Shown: piece by piece, positions 7,375 through 21,566 of the stretch
How the letters are laid out: each line of letters starts with the position of its first letter
Numbering within the stretch: the first letter of the stretch is position 1
Virus record (IMG/VR): IMGVR_UViG_3300010885_020782
Span: 1 to 64,000 of that record
Strand: one strand, 5' to 3'
DNA: 64,000 nt
Origin: a virus
Translations under genes and position numbers: made by a program
The notes under the pieces: generated by a model
What the model saw: the letters and a program-made list of their open reading frames with translations, nothing else
What the model was told of the DNA's origin: nothing
Databases searched by the model: none

Positions 7375-8586
7375 GTGGCTGAAGATACAGAGTCATTAGC
7401 GGAGCGTTTAGCAAGGCTTGTTAGCCCAGGACCAAATGGCTCTGACTTAAAGGCTCTCAATATTCCTGAAGCGTGGCGTCCTCGTATGGATGTCGGACCA
7501 GAAGGTGGCTTTGTTGTTTCAACACCACGGCCTGGAAGTGAAATGCCAGATGCAGCAAATATCTTGGCAGAGTTTAAGTTAGACCCATCCGCATGGGCAA
7601 TTACTTCTTTGCGAAGAGGGCAGTGGCAAACATTTAAAGGCGAGTGGCTTGAATCCATGCGTGTCAATGTTGTTCCTGTAGGTGTATTAAAAGAGAATGA
7701 TTTAGATTTAGAAAAACTTGTTGACGAAATTTCTAAGTGGAGACCAAAGGCAAAACAGAAAACTACATCAGGAGAATTGGCTTTTGTTTTTGCACCTAGC
7801 GACCAACAACTTGGTAAAAAAGGTAGTGGGGGAGGAACAATTGATTCAGTTGCCCGCATCTTGGAAACCACTGAAGGTGGAGTGCATCGCCTTCACGAGT
7901 TGAGAAAAATAGGGCGCAATATTGGAACCACAGTAATTGCTCTTCTAGGAGACCATGTTGAAGGTAACGTATCTCAAAATGGAAGATTGCAAGGACAAGC
8001 AGGTTCTGACTTAGGTCTCACCGAGCAGACACGAGTCGGGCGTCGTCTTTTGATGTCGCAGATTAAAGCCTTTGCTGAAATATCAGACAAAATTATTGTC
8101 CCAGTTGTAAATGGAAATCACGATGAAGTAACTCGTCAGATAATAGCAGACCCAGCAGATGGATGGAACGTAGAAATTGCAAGTGCTGTTCAAGATGCTT
8201 GTGCAGAAAATCCACACTTGGCTCATGTTGAGTTTAGGTTTCCAGAAAGTGACCATCAAACTCTTGCTGTAAATATCAATGGAACAATGCTTGGTCTATT
8301 CCATGGTCATCAATCTAAAGACCCTGTTAAGTATTTATCTGGTCAAGCGGCGGGACAAACTGCACTTGGTAATTGCGATGTTTGGCTATCAGGCCACTTC
8401 CACCACTTTAAAACTATGGATATTGGACCACGTTTTTGGGCACAATGCCCAACCCTAGACCCAGGCTCGGCTTGGTTTAGAGACCGCACTGGGCTGGAAT
8501 CTCCAGCAGGAATTCTTAGTATGGTAATTGGCGAAGGCTGGGACCCACGAAGAGATATAAGTATCATCAGAGCAAGCAGAAATTAA
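7375..8586 (+). CDS. Calcineurin-like metallophosphoesterase
   Basis: A 403-residue protein whose C-terminal 270 residues form a metallophosphoesterase domain. Metal-site motifs in order: SDQQLGK (about 142-148, in place of DxH), GDHVEG (192-197), NGNHDE (246-251), FHGH (about 312-315) and SGHFHH (about 338-343). The first 130 residues are an unrecognised N-terminal region. Relatives in phages are annotated as DNA-repair exonuclease-like phosphoesterases, but the substrate cannot be read from sequence. The start is GTG at 7375. It is the last gene before the fibre block. Confidence 0.88.
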   Translation: MAEDTESLAERLARLVSPGPNGSDLKALNIPEAWRPRMDVGPEGGFVVSTPRPGSEMPDAANILAEFKLDPSAWAITSLRRGQWQTFKGEWLESMRVNVVPVGVLKENDLDLEKLVDEISKWRPKAKQKTTSGELAFVFAPSDQQLGKKGSGGGTIDSVARILETTEGGVHRLHELRKIGRNIGTTVIALLGDHVEGNVSQNGRLQGQAGSDLGLTEQTRVGRRLLMSQIKAFAEISDKIIVPVVNGNHDEVTRQIIADPADGWNVEIASAVQDACAENPHLAHVEFRFPESDHQTLAVNINGTMLGLFHGHQSKDPVKYLSGQAAGQTALGNCDVWLSGHFHHFKTMDIGPRFWAQCPTLDPGSAWFRDRTGLESPAGILSMVIGEGWDPRRDISIIRASRN

Positions 8587-8601
8587 TAAAACTAAAAACA
8601 G

Positions 8602-8635
8602 TTGTCAAAACCTAAAGTAAGGGTTGGCAAAACCC
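8602..8635 (+). promoter_or_regulatory. Direct repeat and hairpin upstream of the first fibre gene
   Basis: TTGTCAAAACC (8602-8612) recurs as TTGGCAAAACC (8624-8634) 22 bp downstream, about two helical turns. The second copy sits in a small hairpin GGGTT-GGCAA-AACCC (8621-8635). The following AT-rich tract cgtaaaatagga resembles the tract upstream of the fibre gene at 17276 (cgtaaaagagaaaatagga). A late promoter or activator site is plausible, but canonical -35 and -10 boxes at correct spacing are not clear. Confidence 0.35.
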
Positions 8636-8640
8636 CGTAA

Positions 8641-12459
<3,819 letters not shown>

Positions 12460-12462
12460 TAA

Positions 12463-14391
12463 ATGGCTATTGATTTTCCATCAAGTCCTCAAGTAAATGA
12501 CACTTATCAATTTGGTTTGCAAACTTGGAAGTGGGATGGAACAACTTGGAATATTGTTGTTAGTCAACTTACTGGGCCGACTGGTGCGACTGGTGCACAA
12601 GGTCCGACGGGTGCCTCATCTACTATTGCTGGTCCGACAGGACCTACTGGTCGTTACGGAAAGTTTGCCTTAGAATCATCAACACCTCCATCTAATGCTG
12701 CATCTGGTGATGCTTGGTTTGATTCTGCAACAGGACAGTTATATGTTTATTACGATAACTACTGGGTTGAATCTGCATCAAGTATTGGTGGAGTAACAGG
12801 TCCAACTGGACCAACGGGACCAACGGGACCAACAGGACCGACAGGCTCTACAGGTTCACAAGGTGTAATTGGATTAACTGGACCAACAGGCTGGACTGGC
12901 CCTCGTGGGTATGAAGCAAAAATTGCTGGAACATATGCAACTTCAGCAGCACTTATTGCTGCTCTCCCAACTGGACCATCTATTCCAACACATTCATATT
13001 TAGTTGATGGTCAAGTTTATTCTTGGTCTACAACATCTTTTACTTGGGAAAATTTAGGAAGTATTAAAGGACCTCAAGGAGTAACTGGTCCATTAGGACC
13101 AACTGGACCGCAAGGAATTACAGGACCTACAGGTTCACTTGGACCTACAGGTTCACAAGGCGCTGGTCTTACTATTGCTGGAAGTTTTAATACATATCCA
13201 GAACTTCTTGCTGCACTTCCATATGGACCAACAATGCCTGGACAAGGTTATTTAGTTCAAGGAACTTTGTATGTTTGGAATGCTTCTGAAGTTTGGGCAA
13301 ACGTAGGTGTTATTCAAGGTCCAACTGGTATTCAAGGTATTCAGGGAGTTACAGGTCCAACGGGTGCGACTGGTGCAACAGGTCTATCAATTACTGGGCC
13401 ACAAGGAATTACTGGGCCGACTGGTGCAACAGGTATTCGTGGTTTCCAGGGTGCTACTGGAAATATTGGTCCAACTGGTGTTCAAGGTCCCACTGGTCCG
13501 CAAGGTATTACTGGACCAACTGGTGCACAAGGTATTACAGGACCTATTGGGTTAACAGGACCGACTGGTATTGGTATTGCAATTAAAGGCTACTACCCAA
13601 GTTACCCTGCTTTGGCTGCTGCTAAACCTACAGGTGCTGTAGGTGATGGTTATATTATTGTAAACAACCTTTGGATTTGGAATGCTGCTGTAGCAGACTG
13701 GCAGAACGCAGGTCCTGTTGTGGGTCCGCAAGGCCCAACTGGGGTTCAAGGAATTACTGGACCTACTGGACAATCAATTACTGGGCCGACTGGTGCGACT
13801 GGTGCTGCCTCAACTGTTGCGGGACCTACGGGTCCGCAAGGTATTACAGGACCAACTGGAGCGACTGGGCAGTCTGTTACAGGACCTGCTGGTCCGACGG
13901 GTGCAACAGGTGCAGCAAGCACAGTTGTGGGACCGACTGGACCTGCTGGTCCATCTGTGACTGGTCCGACGGGTGCAACAGGTGCAGCAAGCACAGTTGT
14001 GGGACCAACTGGTGCGACAGGTGCTACGGGAGCGACTGGTGTTGGTGCGACTGGACCGACAGGAACTCCTTTCTATGAACTCACTGGAAACGTATATACA
14101 ACTCCAATTACTCTTGCTCCAGCAGATGCATTTAAATTAGTTCGTATGAATGTCGCTATTGCACACACAATAACAATTCCACCAGATGGTCAGAGCGGAT
14201 ATACCTTCCCTGTGGGAACACAGATTGTTCTTATTCAATACAACTCTGGACAAACAACTATTGCTCCAGGTGCAGGAGTTATTCTTAACTCTGAAGGTGG
14301 AAAAAGAAAACTTTCTCAGACATACGCTACAGGCTCTCTTCTAAAGATTGCTGCTAATGAATGGTTACTTGCTGGAAGTTTGGTGGGTTAA
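12463..14391 (+). CDS. Collagen-like tail fibre protein 2
   Basis: A 642-residue Gly-X-Y fibre that starts three bases after the previous gene. The N-terminal module ([16 protein letters not shown]...WKWDGTTW) is a short Trp-rich beta unit shared with the fibre gene at 15511. Four inserts follow: one FALESSTPP...YVYYDNYW type and three GSY/GTY...LYVWN...W..vG types. After the last collagen stretch, the C-terminal 110 residues ([17 protein letters not shown]...LLAGSLVG) form a different cap from that of fibre 1. The shared body with a distinct tip suggests alternative receptor-binding heads. Confidence 0.88.
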   Translation: MAIDFPSSPQVNDTYQFGLQTWKWDGTTWNIVVSQLTGPTGATGAQGPTGASSTIAGPTGPTGRYGKFALESSTPPSNAASGDAWFDSATGQLYVYYDNYWVESASSIGGVTGPTGPTGPTGPTGPTGSTGSQGVIGLTGPTGWTGPRGYEAKIAGTYATSAALIAALPTGPSIPTHSYLVDGQVYSWSTTSFTWENLGSIKGPQGVTGPLGPTGPQGITGPTGSLGPTGSQGAGLTIAGSFNTYPELLAALPYGPTMPGQGYLVQGTLYVWNASEVWANVGVIQGPTGIQGIQGVTGPTGATGATGLSITGPQGITGPTGATGIRGFQGATGNIGPTGVQGPTGPQGITGPTGAQGITGPIGLTGPTGIGIAIKGYYPSYPALAAAKPTGAVGDGYIIVNNLWIWNAAVADWQNAGPVVGPQGPTGVQGITGPTGQSITGPTGATGAASTVAGPTGPQGITGPTGATGQSVTGPAGPTGATGAASTVVGPTGPAGPSVTGPTGATGAASTVVGPTGATGATGATGVGATGPTGTPFYELTGNVYTTPITLAPADAFKLVRMNVAIAHTITIPPDGQSGYTFPVGTQIVLIQYNSGQTTIAPGAGVILNSEGGKRKLSQTYATGSLLKIAANEWLLAGSLVG

Positions 14392-14394
14392 TCA

Positions 14395-15306
14395 ATGCTT
14401 AAAGCCCTCCATGGGATTTGGTCTTCTCGTATCCGTCTAAATGCCCCGTCTTCATATACTCTTCAAACAAGTAGTTTTGGAAGCACAGAAATATCATCAG
14501 TAGAGTTTTTAAATAATCAATTTATTGCTGTGGGGAACTCAGGTAAGTTAGCAACCTCTCCTGAAGCAATCACATGGACTCAACAAACAAGTAGTTTTGG
14601 AACATCTACCATCTGGGACGTTGCTTATGGTGCTGGTGTTTATGTTGCAGTTGGCGCTTCTGGAAAACTTGCTACCTCGGCAGATGGAAATAGTTGGACA
14701 CAAAGAACGAGTAGTTTTGGAACTTCAACAATTCTTCATGTAATTTATTCTGGCTCTCTTTTTGTTGCTGTTGGTGTTTCTGGAAAGTTAGCAACTTCTA
14801 TAGATGGACTTACTTGGACACAGCGAACAAGTAGTTTTGGAACTTCAATTATTTATGGAATTACTTATTCAGGGTCTTTATATGTTGCAGTAGGTGATGC
14901 AGGTAAACTAGCAACTTCACCAGATGCAACAACTTGGACTCAAAGAGCAAGTAGTTTTACCACAAGCATTATTTATTCAGTTTCTTATGGTTTAAATTAT
15001 TATGTTGCTTGCGGGGGAGATGGAAAAATTGCAATTTCATCAGATGGCTCTACATGGACTCAGAAGACGCAGACGGTTGGAGCGCTCACTTTGAGAGATG
15101 TAGATTTTGGTGCTGCAACATTTTTTATTGGCGGAGTAAACGGAACAACAATATATTCAACAGATGCTAATAACTGGGTACAAGTTGAGTCAAACTTTAC
15201 TGGTTCAAATGTCAACACTGTCTCATACGGATTTCCAACAGGGATACCAAAGTTTGTTGCAGCAGGTCAATTAGGGCTTTTGGGCACATCGCTCATTACT
15301 AACTAG
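14395..15306 (+). CDS. Seven-repeat beta-propeller virion protein
   Basis: The 303-residue protein consists of seven tandem repeats of about 40 residues (from about residue 21) with the pattern TSSFGTS.I..V.Y....YVAVG.SGKLATS.DG.TWTQ. The SxDGxTW element is an Asp-box-like turn, as in sialidase/BNR blades. Seven blades is a classic propeller number. The final repeat lacks the terminal DGxxW strand, and the first 20 residues could supply it to close the ring. It starts three bases after fibre 2 and lies between fibre genes, so a receptor-binding or fibre-associated role is likely. No catalytic residues are evident. Confidence 0.8.
   Translation: MLKALHGIWSSRIRLNAPSSYTLQTSSFGSTEISSVEFLNNQFIAVGNSGKLATSPEAITWTQQTSSFGTSTIWDVAYGAGVYVAVGASGKLATSADGNSWTQRTSSFGTSTILHVIYSGSLFVAVGVSGKLATSIDGLTWTQRTSSFGTSIIYGITYSGSLYVAVGDAGKLATSPDATTWTQRASSFTTSIIYSVSYGLNYYVACGGDGKIAISSDGSTWTQKTQTVGALTLRDVDFGAATFFIGGVNGTTIYSTDANNWVQVESNFTGSNVNTVSYGFPTGIPKFVAAGQLGLLGTSLITN
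14455..15300 (+). repeat. 120-bp coding repeat (propeller blades)
   Basis: Seven 120-bp units encode the 40-residue blades. Copies two to four are the most alike, sharing runs such as agtagttttggaac and gttgctgttgg. The outer copies have diverged, which suggests local duplication of the central blades. Confidence 0.8.
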
Positions 15307-15315
15307 GAGAGTGAA

Positions 15316-15471
15316 ATGGCGTATACTTATACAATAACAAGAGAACTGATTTGTGAAGTAAAATTAGATGATGTAGTTGTTGATAGTTCTGGCCCATGGG
15401 AGTCAGAGGCTTCAGCCATCAACTGGGCATCCGCATATACAAACCAATTAAATCTTGGTCTTGAATCCTAA
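15316..15471 (+). CDS. Small hypothetical protein (51 aa)
   Basis: This short gene has an AGGAGAG ribosome site six bases before ATG and fills the gap between the propeller gene and the third fibre gene. The product begins MAYTYTITREL, has a short beta-rich N-terminal half and ends with SAINWASAYTNQLNLGLES. The pattern resembles small phage proteins in which a beta-hairpin precedes an amphipathic helix. No function is assignable; its place suggests a fibre chaperone or minor tail component. Confidence 0.65.
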   Translation: MAYTYTITRELICEVKLDDVVVDSSGPWESEASAINWASAYTNQLNLGLES

Positions 15472-15510
15472 CCGTACAATTAGAACTATCTATTCTTGAG
15501 GAGAGTGTAA

Positions 15511-17199
15511 ATGGCAGCGATTGATTTTCCTAATTCGCCTTCCCTAAATCAAGAATTTAGTTCTGGAACAAATACTTGGCGTTGGAATGGCAGTGTTTGG
15601 CAAGTTGTAAAGATTGCTCCAATTGGTCCTACAGGTCCGACGGGTGCTCGTGGTCTTCAGGGAATTACTGGGCCAACGGGTGCTACGGGTGCAGTTGGTG
15701 CTGGTCTTACACTTCTTGGTTCATATGCCACGCTTAATCAACTGATTGCTGCTGACCCTGTCGGAAGTATCGGTGAGGCGTACCTTGTACAAGGTGACTT
15801 ATATGTTTGGGATGTTGTAGGCGCACAATGGCTTAATGCAGGAAACATTCTTGGTCCTACAGGACCTACAGGTTCTACTGGCCCAATATCTACAGTTCCA
15901 GGACCGACTGGCCCTACTGGAAGCACTGGTCCACAAGGAACATCTATTAATGTTCGAGGAAGTGTTGCAACTCCTCAAAATCTTCCACCTACAGGCAATG
16001 CTCGAAACGACGCATTTGTTGTTGACTCAGATGGTGATATGTATGTCTGGAGTGGCACTGCGTGGAGTAGCGTTGGACAGATTGTCGGTCCAACGGGACC
16101 AACGGGACCAACTGGCCCTACTGGAAATATTGGCCCCAAAGGCAAGGACTACGTTTCAACTGATGGAACTGGTATTCCTACAGAAACTTATATTGGTTTA
16201 GGCTCACCTACAGGACCAACCTCTGGTGATATTTGGTTTGATATTGATGACCTTGGTGCCAATGCTGCAATCTATTCTGGAACTACAGCACCAGACCCAG
16301 CAGAGTTTCAATTTTGGGCGTCTGAAGAAAATGTAATTGAAGAACTTATCTACTCCGACCCAAACCCTCCAGCAGGAACACGCTTTGAGGGAGATTTGTG
16401 GATTGATGAAGATGATATTGATTTAGATTATCTTGCTATTCAACCCACAGCACCAGATGAAGATGTAACTGTTCTCTGGGTTGACACCAGTGGTCAAGAT
16501 GAAATTTTGGAAGGTCCCCAAGGACCAACGGGACCTACGGGTCCGCAAGGTATTGCTGGGCCAGCAGGACAAAGTTTTGTTCCTGGACCAACTGGACCGC
16601 AGGGCGTGCCTGGAGCAACCAACGAAGTTGATTTTATTTTAGGAAGCCACTTAGAAAATATTTCTAGGGCTCATTTAGGAACTAACTGCGCTATCAATAT
16701 TAGACCTGATTTTGGCTCAAACCCAGCAGCAATTCTTATATCGCCAAAGGTATTGACAATTAATAGTATTTCTATGTTTTGTTTTAATGGCTCTGGCTTC
16801 TTGGACTTACCTGGAGCAACATACGCTAGATATCTTCTTTACACAATAAATTTACAGACTGGCGGTATGACTCTTGTTGCACGAACCAATAGTGATACAA
16901 GTTTGATGACCGAGACAGGTGCTTGGTATACCCGTTCATTTAGTATTTTTGGCGGGTATCCATCATCTTATACTTTAGTCCCTGGTCAAGCCTATGCTGT
17001 TGTTTTCTCAACAGATACATCCGCCACAACTTTACTTTTGGCTGGTATGGACCTAGGTAAACCTGCGTTTGCAAACACTATTGGGCTAGGAATTCCAGGA
17101 AATACCATTTCGGGAACAATCTCCAGAGGAGACTCTTTACTAACACCAACTTTACTTTCTACATATGCCAACCTTGTCCCCTGGGTCAGGGTATTTTAG
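15511..17199 (+). CDS. Collagen-like tail fibre protein 3
   Basis: A 562-residue fibre with the same Trp-rich N-terminal module as fibre 2 ([13 protein letters not shown]...WRWNGSVWQ). It carries two LYVWD/MYVWS-type inserts and shorter collagen stretches. From about residue 205 an acidic, non-collagen region contains two copies of a GDIWFDIDD / GDLWIDEDD motif. After a last collagen piece, the C-terminal 190 residues (from [15 protein letters not shown]) form a predicted beta-sandwich with alternating hydrophobic strands, probably the receptor-binding tip. The AGGAGAG ribosome site supports the start. Confidence 0.86.
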   Translation: MAAIDFPNSPSLNQEFSSGTNTWRWNGSVWQVVKIAPIGPTGPTGARGLQGITGPTGATGAVGAGLTLLGSYATLNQLIAADPVGSIGEAYLVQGDLYVWDVVGAQWLNAGNILGPTGPTGSTGPISTVPGPTGPTGSTGPQGTSINVRGSVATPQNLPPTGNARNDAFVVDSDGDMYVWSGTAWSSVGQIVGPTGPTGPTGPTGNIGPKGKDYVSTDGTGIPTETYIGLGSPTGPTSGDIWFDIDDLGANAAIYSGTTAPDPAEFQFWASEENVIEELIYSDPNPPAGTRFEGDLWIDEDDIDLDYLAIQPTAPDEDVTVLWVDTSGQDEILEGPQGPTGPTGPQGIAGPAGQSFVPGPTGPQGVPGATNEVDFILGSHLENISRAHLGTNCAINIRPDFGSNPAAILISPKVLTINSISMFCFNGSGFLDLPGATYARYLLYTINLQTGGMTLVARTNSDTSLMTETGAWYTRSFSIFGGYPSSYTLVPGQAYAVVFSTDTSATTLLLAGMDLGKPAFANTIGLGIPGNTISGTISRGDSLLTPTLLSTYANLVPWVRVF

Positions 17200-17275
17200 G
17201 GCATATGCGGAAGTCGTAAAAGAGAAAATAGGATAATATATAGATGCTACTTGTTGACGAGTGTAGGAGCAATCA
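17200..17275 (+). promoter_or_regulatory. Candidate promoter upstream of fibre 4
   Basis: This 76-bp gap contains an AT-rich run, aataggataatatatag, with a TAATAT-like -10 element. It also carries the cgtaaaag..aaaatagga tract that resembles the tract upstream of the first fibre gene. No clear -35 box at standard spacing is seen. GGAGCAATCA before ATG is the ribosome site. Confidence 0.3.
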
Positions 17276-17815
17276 ATGTCATTAAAACGCTGGACAGGTA
17301 CCCAATGGGTAGTTGTTGCTGGTTCACGTCCGGGTGCTCAAGGAGCCCCTGGCCCAACGGGCCCTGCTGGCTCAACTGGAACCGCAGGAGCAGTAGGTGC
17401 AACAGGACCAACAGGCGCTGCTGGTGTTGCAGGTACTCGTGGAAGTAAAATTAATGTTGGCGCTGTTGCACCAGAGTCGGCAGGTATTTCTGGTGCCTTA
17501 CAAGCAGATGTCTACCTAAACTCTGCAAACGGAAACTTTTATGCGTATAGTTCATCCAACAGCACATGGGTGTTGCAAGGTAATATCAAAGGAGCAAATG
17601 GTGCGGCAGGGGCAACTGGTCCTACAGGCGCTATTGGTGCACAAGGTATTCCTGGAGCAAACGGAACTACAGCAGACACAAATAGAATTAGTTTGTTAGA
17701 AATGAACACTTTGCTATCACTCGGCCTCTTTGGAGACCAAGCAGTAAGTTCAACTACAAACATTACAAATATTGGCTCAAACTCCAGTGCCCTAATCGCT
17801 CTGGCCCTACTGTAA
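17276..17815 (+). CDS. Short collagen-like fibre protein 4
   Basis: A 179-residue protein starting LKRWTGTQWVVVAGS, a Trp-rich cap, followed by two Gly-X-Y stretches (about residues 22-60 and 112-138). Between them lies one compact insert (about 60-110, ending STWVLQGNIKG) related to the inserts of the longer fibres. The C-terminal 40 residues are a leucine/serine-rich helix instead of a globular tip. It could be a short collar or side fibre, or a connector for the longer fibres. Confidence 0.8.
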   Translation: MSLKRWTGTQWVVVAGSRPGAQGAPGPTGPAGSTGTAGAVGATGPTGAAGVAGTRGSKINVGAVAPESAGISGALQADVYLNSANGNFYAYSSSNSTWVLQGNIKGANGAAGATGPTGAIGAQGIPGANGTTADTNRISLLEMNTLLSLGLFGDQAVSSTTNITNIGSNSSALIALALL

Positions 17816-17837
17816 ACGATGGCGAGGATATAAAAAT

Positions 17838-20800
17838 ATGTCAAGAAGAGTAATCAGAGGTACGACTTATACCTTTAATCCATCAACTAAAACTATTGTC
17901 ATCCCTCGTGTTGTGCAGCAAGAGCGTCTTATGCTCATTACCAACATCACTAGGGGTACAATTATTTATAACTTTGCCGAATCAACTTTGGCTGCACAAT
18001 CATTTGTATATAGCAATGACCCAGTTGACCCGTCAACAACAGTAGTTTTAAACTCCTCTCTTTCTACATCAGGGATGTTGTCCACAGACAAACTTGCAAT
18101 TATGGTGGACGAGTTAAATGAGACAGTAACTTTCTCCGACACTCTTCTTGATGCTGTAGATAAACTTCGCGTTGCCCCTCCACAGTCTTTGATGGATACA
18201 GACTTTGAATACTCTGTTCAGCCATCTAAGTGGGAAGCACTTTTATTGATGAATAACTACCCTTCATTCTTTGCAAAGGGTACTGGCGGTAACTCATTTG
18301 AAAACGTTACTATTGAAGGAAACGGTCAAGGACCTCGTTCTTTAGTTACTATAACAACTTTAGCATTCCACAATTTATTGCCAGGAAGCATTGTTTCAAT
18401 TCAAGATACAACTAATTTTCGTGCTGAAGGAACATTCCTTGTTAACAGCGTTCCAACACCAACAACATTTACATACTTTGCTCGTGGACTAGTTTCTGGT
18501 TCAATCGCTATTGCTAACTACTCAACCGTATATGGTGGAGATACATTTGATAATGCTCATATTCCTGGTGGTGTAGCAAGTACATCAACACTTAATGGTT
18601 TTGGAGCAACAACAAGCGGTGGAAATCCTTCAATAATCACACTTTCATTTACAAACCCTCATGGTTTGTTCCCAGGTACACCTATTGTTGTTAACAACAC
18701 TAGCGGTATGAATGGTAACTGGATTGTTAAGACAGTTCCAGACCCACGCTCATTTACATTTGAAATTTCTGACCAAGTTGTTACAGCAGTTTCAACATCG
18801 TCATCATCAGTTGTCTATACAAAGCCAGAAGGTTATGTACAGCATCGCCCAACAGACGGCGGCGTGTCTCTTACAACTCTTAGCAACGCAATGGGTTCAC
18901 AGACAATTCGTCAGACTCGTCGTTATTTCCGATATCAGTCAGGTAAGTCAATCCAGTTCTCAACTGGTGCAAAGTTTACTCCTTCATTTGACATTGTTCG
19001 TCTTTTTGCAAGTGATGTTGGCTCCGCTGGAGTTAAGACAGTTACTGTAGAAACTCTTCAAGACCATGGTCTACAACCAGGAGCAACAATTCTTGTAGAA
19101 GGTATTGAAACTGTTGCTTTAAATAATCCTTACAATGGCACATTTACTGTCTTTACTGTTACAGACACAAATACTTTTTCATATCAAGTAACTCTATCTT
19201 CTGCTCTACCTCTAACAGATTTAACTCCTGGAGGAACTAATCGTTCAATTACAGTTTCTAACTGGATTGGAGCAACTACTCGTACAGGTATGTTTGATGA
19301 CCAGAATGGTTTCTATTTTGAGTATGATGGTCAATATATGTATGCAGTTCGTCGCTACTCAAATACGGAGTTGGCGGGAAAAATTGCCGTTAATCAACGT
19401 TCAGGACAAGTTATTGGAACAGGAACAATTTTTAGAAAGCAACTAACAGTTGGCGATAAAGTTGTTATTCGTGGTCAAACCTATCTTGTAAATAATATTC
19501 ACAGCGATACAGAGTTATATATTAACCCAACTTATCGCGGTGAAAACTTAACTAATGGTCGTATCCTAAAAACTCAAGAAATTCGTATTCGTCAAGACCA
19601 ATGGAACTTTGATAAGATGGATGGAACAGGTCCTTCAGGATACGTTCTAGACCCTCGTAAGATGCAGATGGTTTACATTGACTATACTTGGTACGGCGCT
19701 GGGTTTATTCGTTGGGGATTCAGGACAATTCGCGGTGATGTGGTTTATTGCCATCGTATGGCTAACAACAACATTAACAATGCCGCATATCAGCGCTCAG
19801 GTAACCTACCTGCTCGCTATGAAGTATTTAATGAGCCACGCAGTGCACGTTTGACTTCAGGTGAAACAAATGCTGTTGGCTCAACGCTGCAACCAAATGC
19901 AACAACTATGTATGTTGACAATGTTACTGGCTGGGCACCAAGCGGATATCTTTTTGTAAAAAATGACTCTGCTTGCGAAATGATGTCTTATAGTCAAATT
20001 GGAGCGTATAGTTCTACTGCAAAGGGCTTCCCTGTAACAGTTGCTCGTCGTCAGACATACTCAATTTACTTCCCTGGTCAAACAGTTATTTTGGCAGCAG
20101 GAAGTTCATCTACAGCCTTATCATTTAACCCAGACACCACTCTAGGTGGAAATGGCGCTGCTCAGGTATCTGTTCAGACCGTCACACAAACCTGCGCCCC
20201 TCAAATCTCCCACTGGGGTTCATCTGTAATTATGGATGGTCGTTTTGATGATGACTCAAACTACACATTTACTGCTGGTATGCAGAAGACATTGACAGTT
20301 ACTACAGGTGTAGCAAGACCTCTAGTTGCCGTTCGTCTTGCTCCTTCAGTAGATAACGCGATTGCTAAAAACTTTGGTAACCGTGAACTTGTTAACCGTA
20401 TGCAGATGAAACTATCTTCGATGGGTATTTCTGCTAACGGACAGTTCCTCATCAGAGGTATCCTAAATCCAACAACAATTTCATATAACAACCACGCTGC
20501 GGGTTCATTTGATGTTACTGGATATACAGTTGTTACCGCAGTTGCGCCGTTTGCATCAGTTGCAAATACTGCGTTTCAGTCATATATCAACCTAAGTAGC
20601 GTTCAAAACTTAGCAGTTGGTATGCAGGTAAGAGGAGCAGGTACTACTGGAAGAGTTGTCACTGGAGCAGTTATTACCGGTATTTTTGGAACAACTATTC
20701 AGTTGTCACAGCCGATTACTGCTGGTGCTACCTTGAGTGGAGAAACAATCAACTTCACTGGAACTCCTGCATACAACGGATTACCTATTGACTGGCAGCG

Positions 20801-21158
20801 TGACCGTGTTGGTTCAGGTTCTTTGGCTCAGGTGCTTTACTTTGACAATTCTGGTCCATATGGAGGATTAGTTCCTGGAAGTGCTGGTACAACTTTCCCT
20901 GCTACTGGCTCGCTTTCAGGTGGTGACGAAGTGTTCTCGTTCTATACAGAAAACTCTGGTTCCACAGCGTTCAACGTTACTAACTATGAATTGAAGACAA
21001 TTCGAGAACTTGGTAACTCAATTCTCAGCGGTAACGGTAACCCTGCTAGCCCAAGTTACCCAAACTCTCCTGACGTGCTAGTTATTACGGCTGCCAACAT
21101 TGGTACTGCTTCGGCTAACATCTCTGCCCGTGTCTCTTGGACTGAGGCTCAGGCATAA
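17838..21158 (+). CDS. Large modular virion protein
   Basis: The 1,106-residue protein resembles large structural proteins of cyanophage-like myoviruses and siphoviruses (SLMDTDFEYSVQPSKWEAL near residues 115-133). Three HGL-type beta modules are visible near residues 168-221, 265-314 and 399-453 (e.g. NPHGLFPGTPIVVNN, QDHGLQPGATILVEG). A G-M-x-V module follows near 912-974. The C-terminus NSPDVLVITAANIGTAS...ISARVSWTEAQA is typical of this family. A large middle part (about 480-700) with W-, Y- and R-rich strands is probably the conserved core. It is likely a tail or baseplate-attached protein; its exact place is not determinable. Confidence 0.8.
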   Translation: MSRRVIRGTTYTFNPSTKTIVIPRVVQQERLMLITNITRGTIIYNFAESTLAAQSFVYSNDPVDPSTTVVLNSSLSTSGMLSTDKLAIMVDELNETVTFSDTLLDAVDKLRVAPPQSLMDTDFEYSVQPSKWEALLLMNNYPSFFAKGTGGNSFENVTIEGNGQGPRSLVTITTLAFHNLLPGSIVSIQDTTNFRAEGTFLVNSVPTPTTFTYFARGLVSGSIAIANYSTVYGGDTFDNAHIPGGVASTSTLNGFGATTSGGNPSIITLSFTNPHGLFPGTPIVVNNTSGMNGNWIVKTVPDPRSFTFEISDQVVTAVSTSSSSVVYTKPEGYVQHRPTDGGVSLTTLSNAMGSQTIRQTRRYFRYQSGKSIQFSTGAKFTPSFDIVRLFASDVGSAGVKTVTVETLQDHGLQPGATILVEGIETVALNNPYNGTFTVFTVTDTNTFSYQVTLSSALPLTDLTPGGTNRSITVSNWIGATTRTGMFDDQNGFYFEYDGQYMYAVRRYSNTELAGKIAVNQRSGQVIGTGTIFRKQLTVGDKVVIRGQTYLVNNIHSDTELYINPTYRGENLTNGRILKTQEIRIRQDQWNFDKMDGTGPSGYVLDPRKMQMVYIDYTWYGAGFIRWGFRTIRGDVVYCHRMANNNINNAAYQRSGNLPARYEVFNEPRSARLTSGETNAVGSTLQPNATTMYVDNVTGWAPSGYLFVKNDSACEMMSYSQIGAYSSTAKGFPVTVARRQTYSIYFPGQTVILAAGSSSTALSFNPDTTLGGNGAAQVSVQTVTQTCAPQISHWGSSVIMDGRFDDDSNYTFTAGMQKTLTVTTGVARPLVAVRLAPSVDNAIAKNFGNRELVNRMQMKLSSMGISANGQFLIRGILNPTTISYNNHAAGSFDVTGYTVVTAVAPFASVANTAFQSYINLSSVQNLAVGMQVRGAGTTGRVVTGAVITGIFGTTIQLSQPITAGATLSGETINFTGTPAYNGLPIDWQRDRVGSGSLAQVLYFDNSGPYGGLVPGSAGTTFPATGSLSGGDEVFSFYTENSGSTAFNVTNYELKTIRELGNSILSGNGNPASPSYPNSPDVLVITAANIGTASANISARVSWTEAQA

Positions 21159-21227
21159 AATGGTAAACTACAAAAACACCCATAGCAAAAAAACTGCTAG
21201 AATTTACAATCAAGGAATGGAGAAATA

Positions 21228-21566
21228 ATGCCTAGTTATGACAGCCTGTCTACCCAAATTGATGCGGTTAAGGCAGAAATTACCACTAGCCTCGCTGCTA
21301 GTACTTATACTGCTCAGGACCTAGTTTTCGTTTCTAAGGCATTAGAAACTCTAGGCTCACTCCTAGGAGTGAATGATATTGTTGCTGCTACTACGGCCTC
21401 TGTTGCTCTCGTGAATAACGCTGGCACTACTCAGGTAAGTTCAGTTAACACGGCTGGTACTACGCAAGTTGCGGCAGTGAACTCAGCGGGAAACACAAAA
21501 ATAGCAACAATCACTGCAACAGCAAATGATTTAACCATCAACTCATACATGGGAGTGTTAGCATAA
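21228..21566 (+). CDS. Small tail-associated protein with helical repeats
   Basis: A 112-residue protein: a helical N-terminal half (IDAVKAEITTSLAAS...VFVSKALETLGSLLG) is followed by three repeats of VNTAGTTQVAAVNSAG type that suggest a coiled or beta-helical trimeric stalk. It ends NDLTINSYMGVLA. The stop overlaps the next ATG (TAATG). GGAGAAATA is the ribosome site. Small proteins of this design accompany large structural proteins in aquatic phages; function is unknown. Confidence 0.7.
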   Translation: MPSYDSLSTQIDAVKAEITTSLAASTYTAQDLVFVSKALETLGSLLGVNDIVAATTASVALVNNAGTTQVSSVNTAGTTQVAAVNSAGNTKIATITATANDLTINSYMGVLA

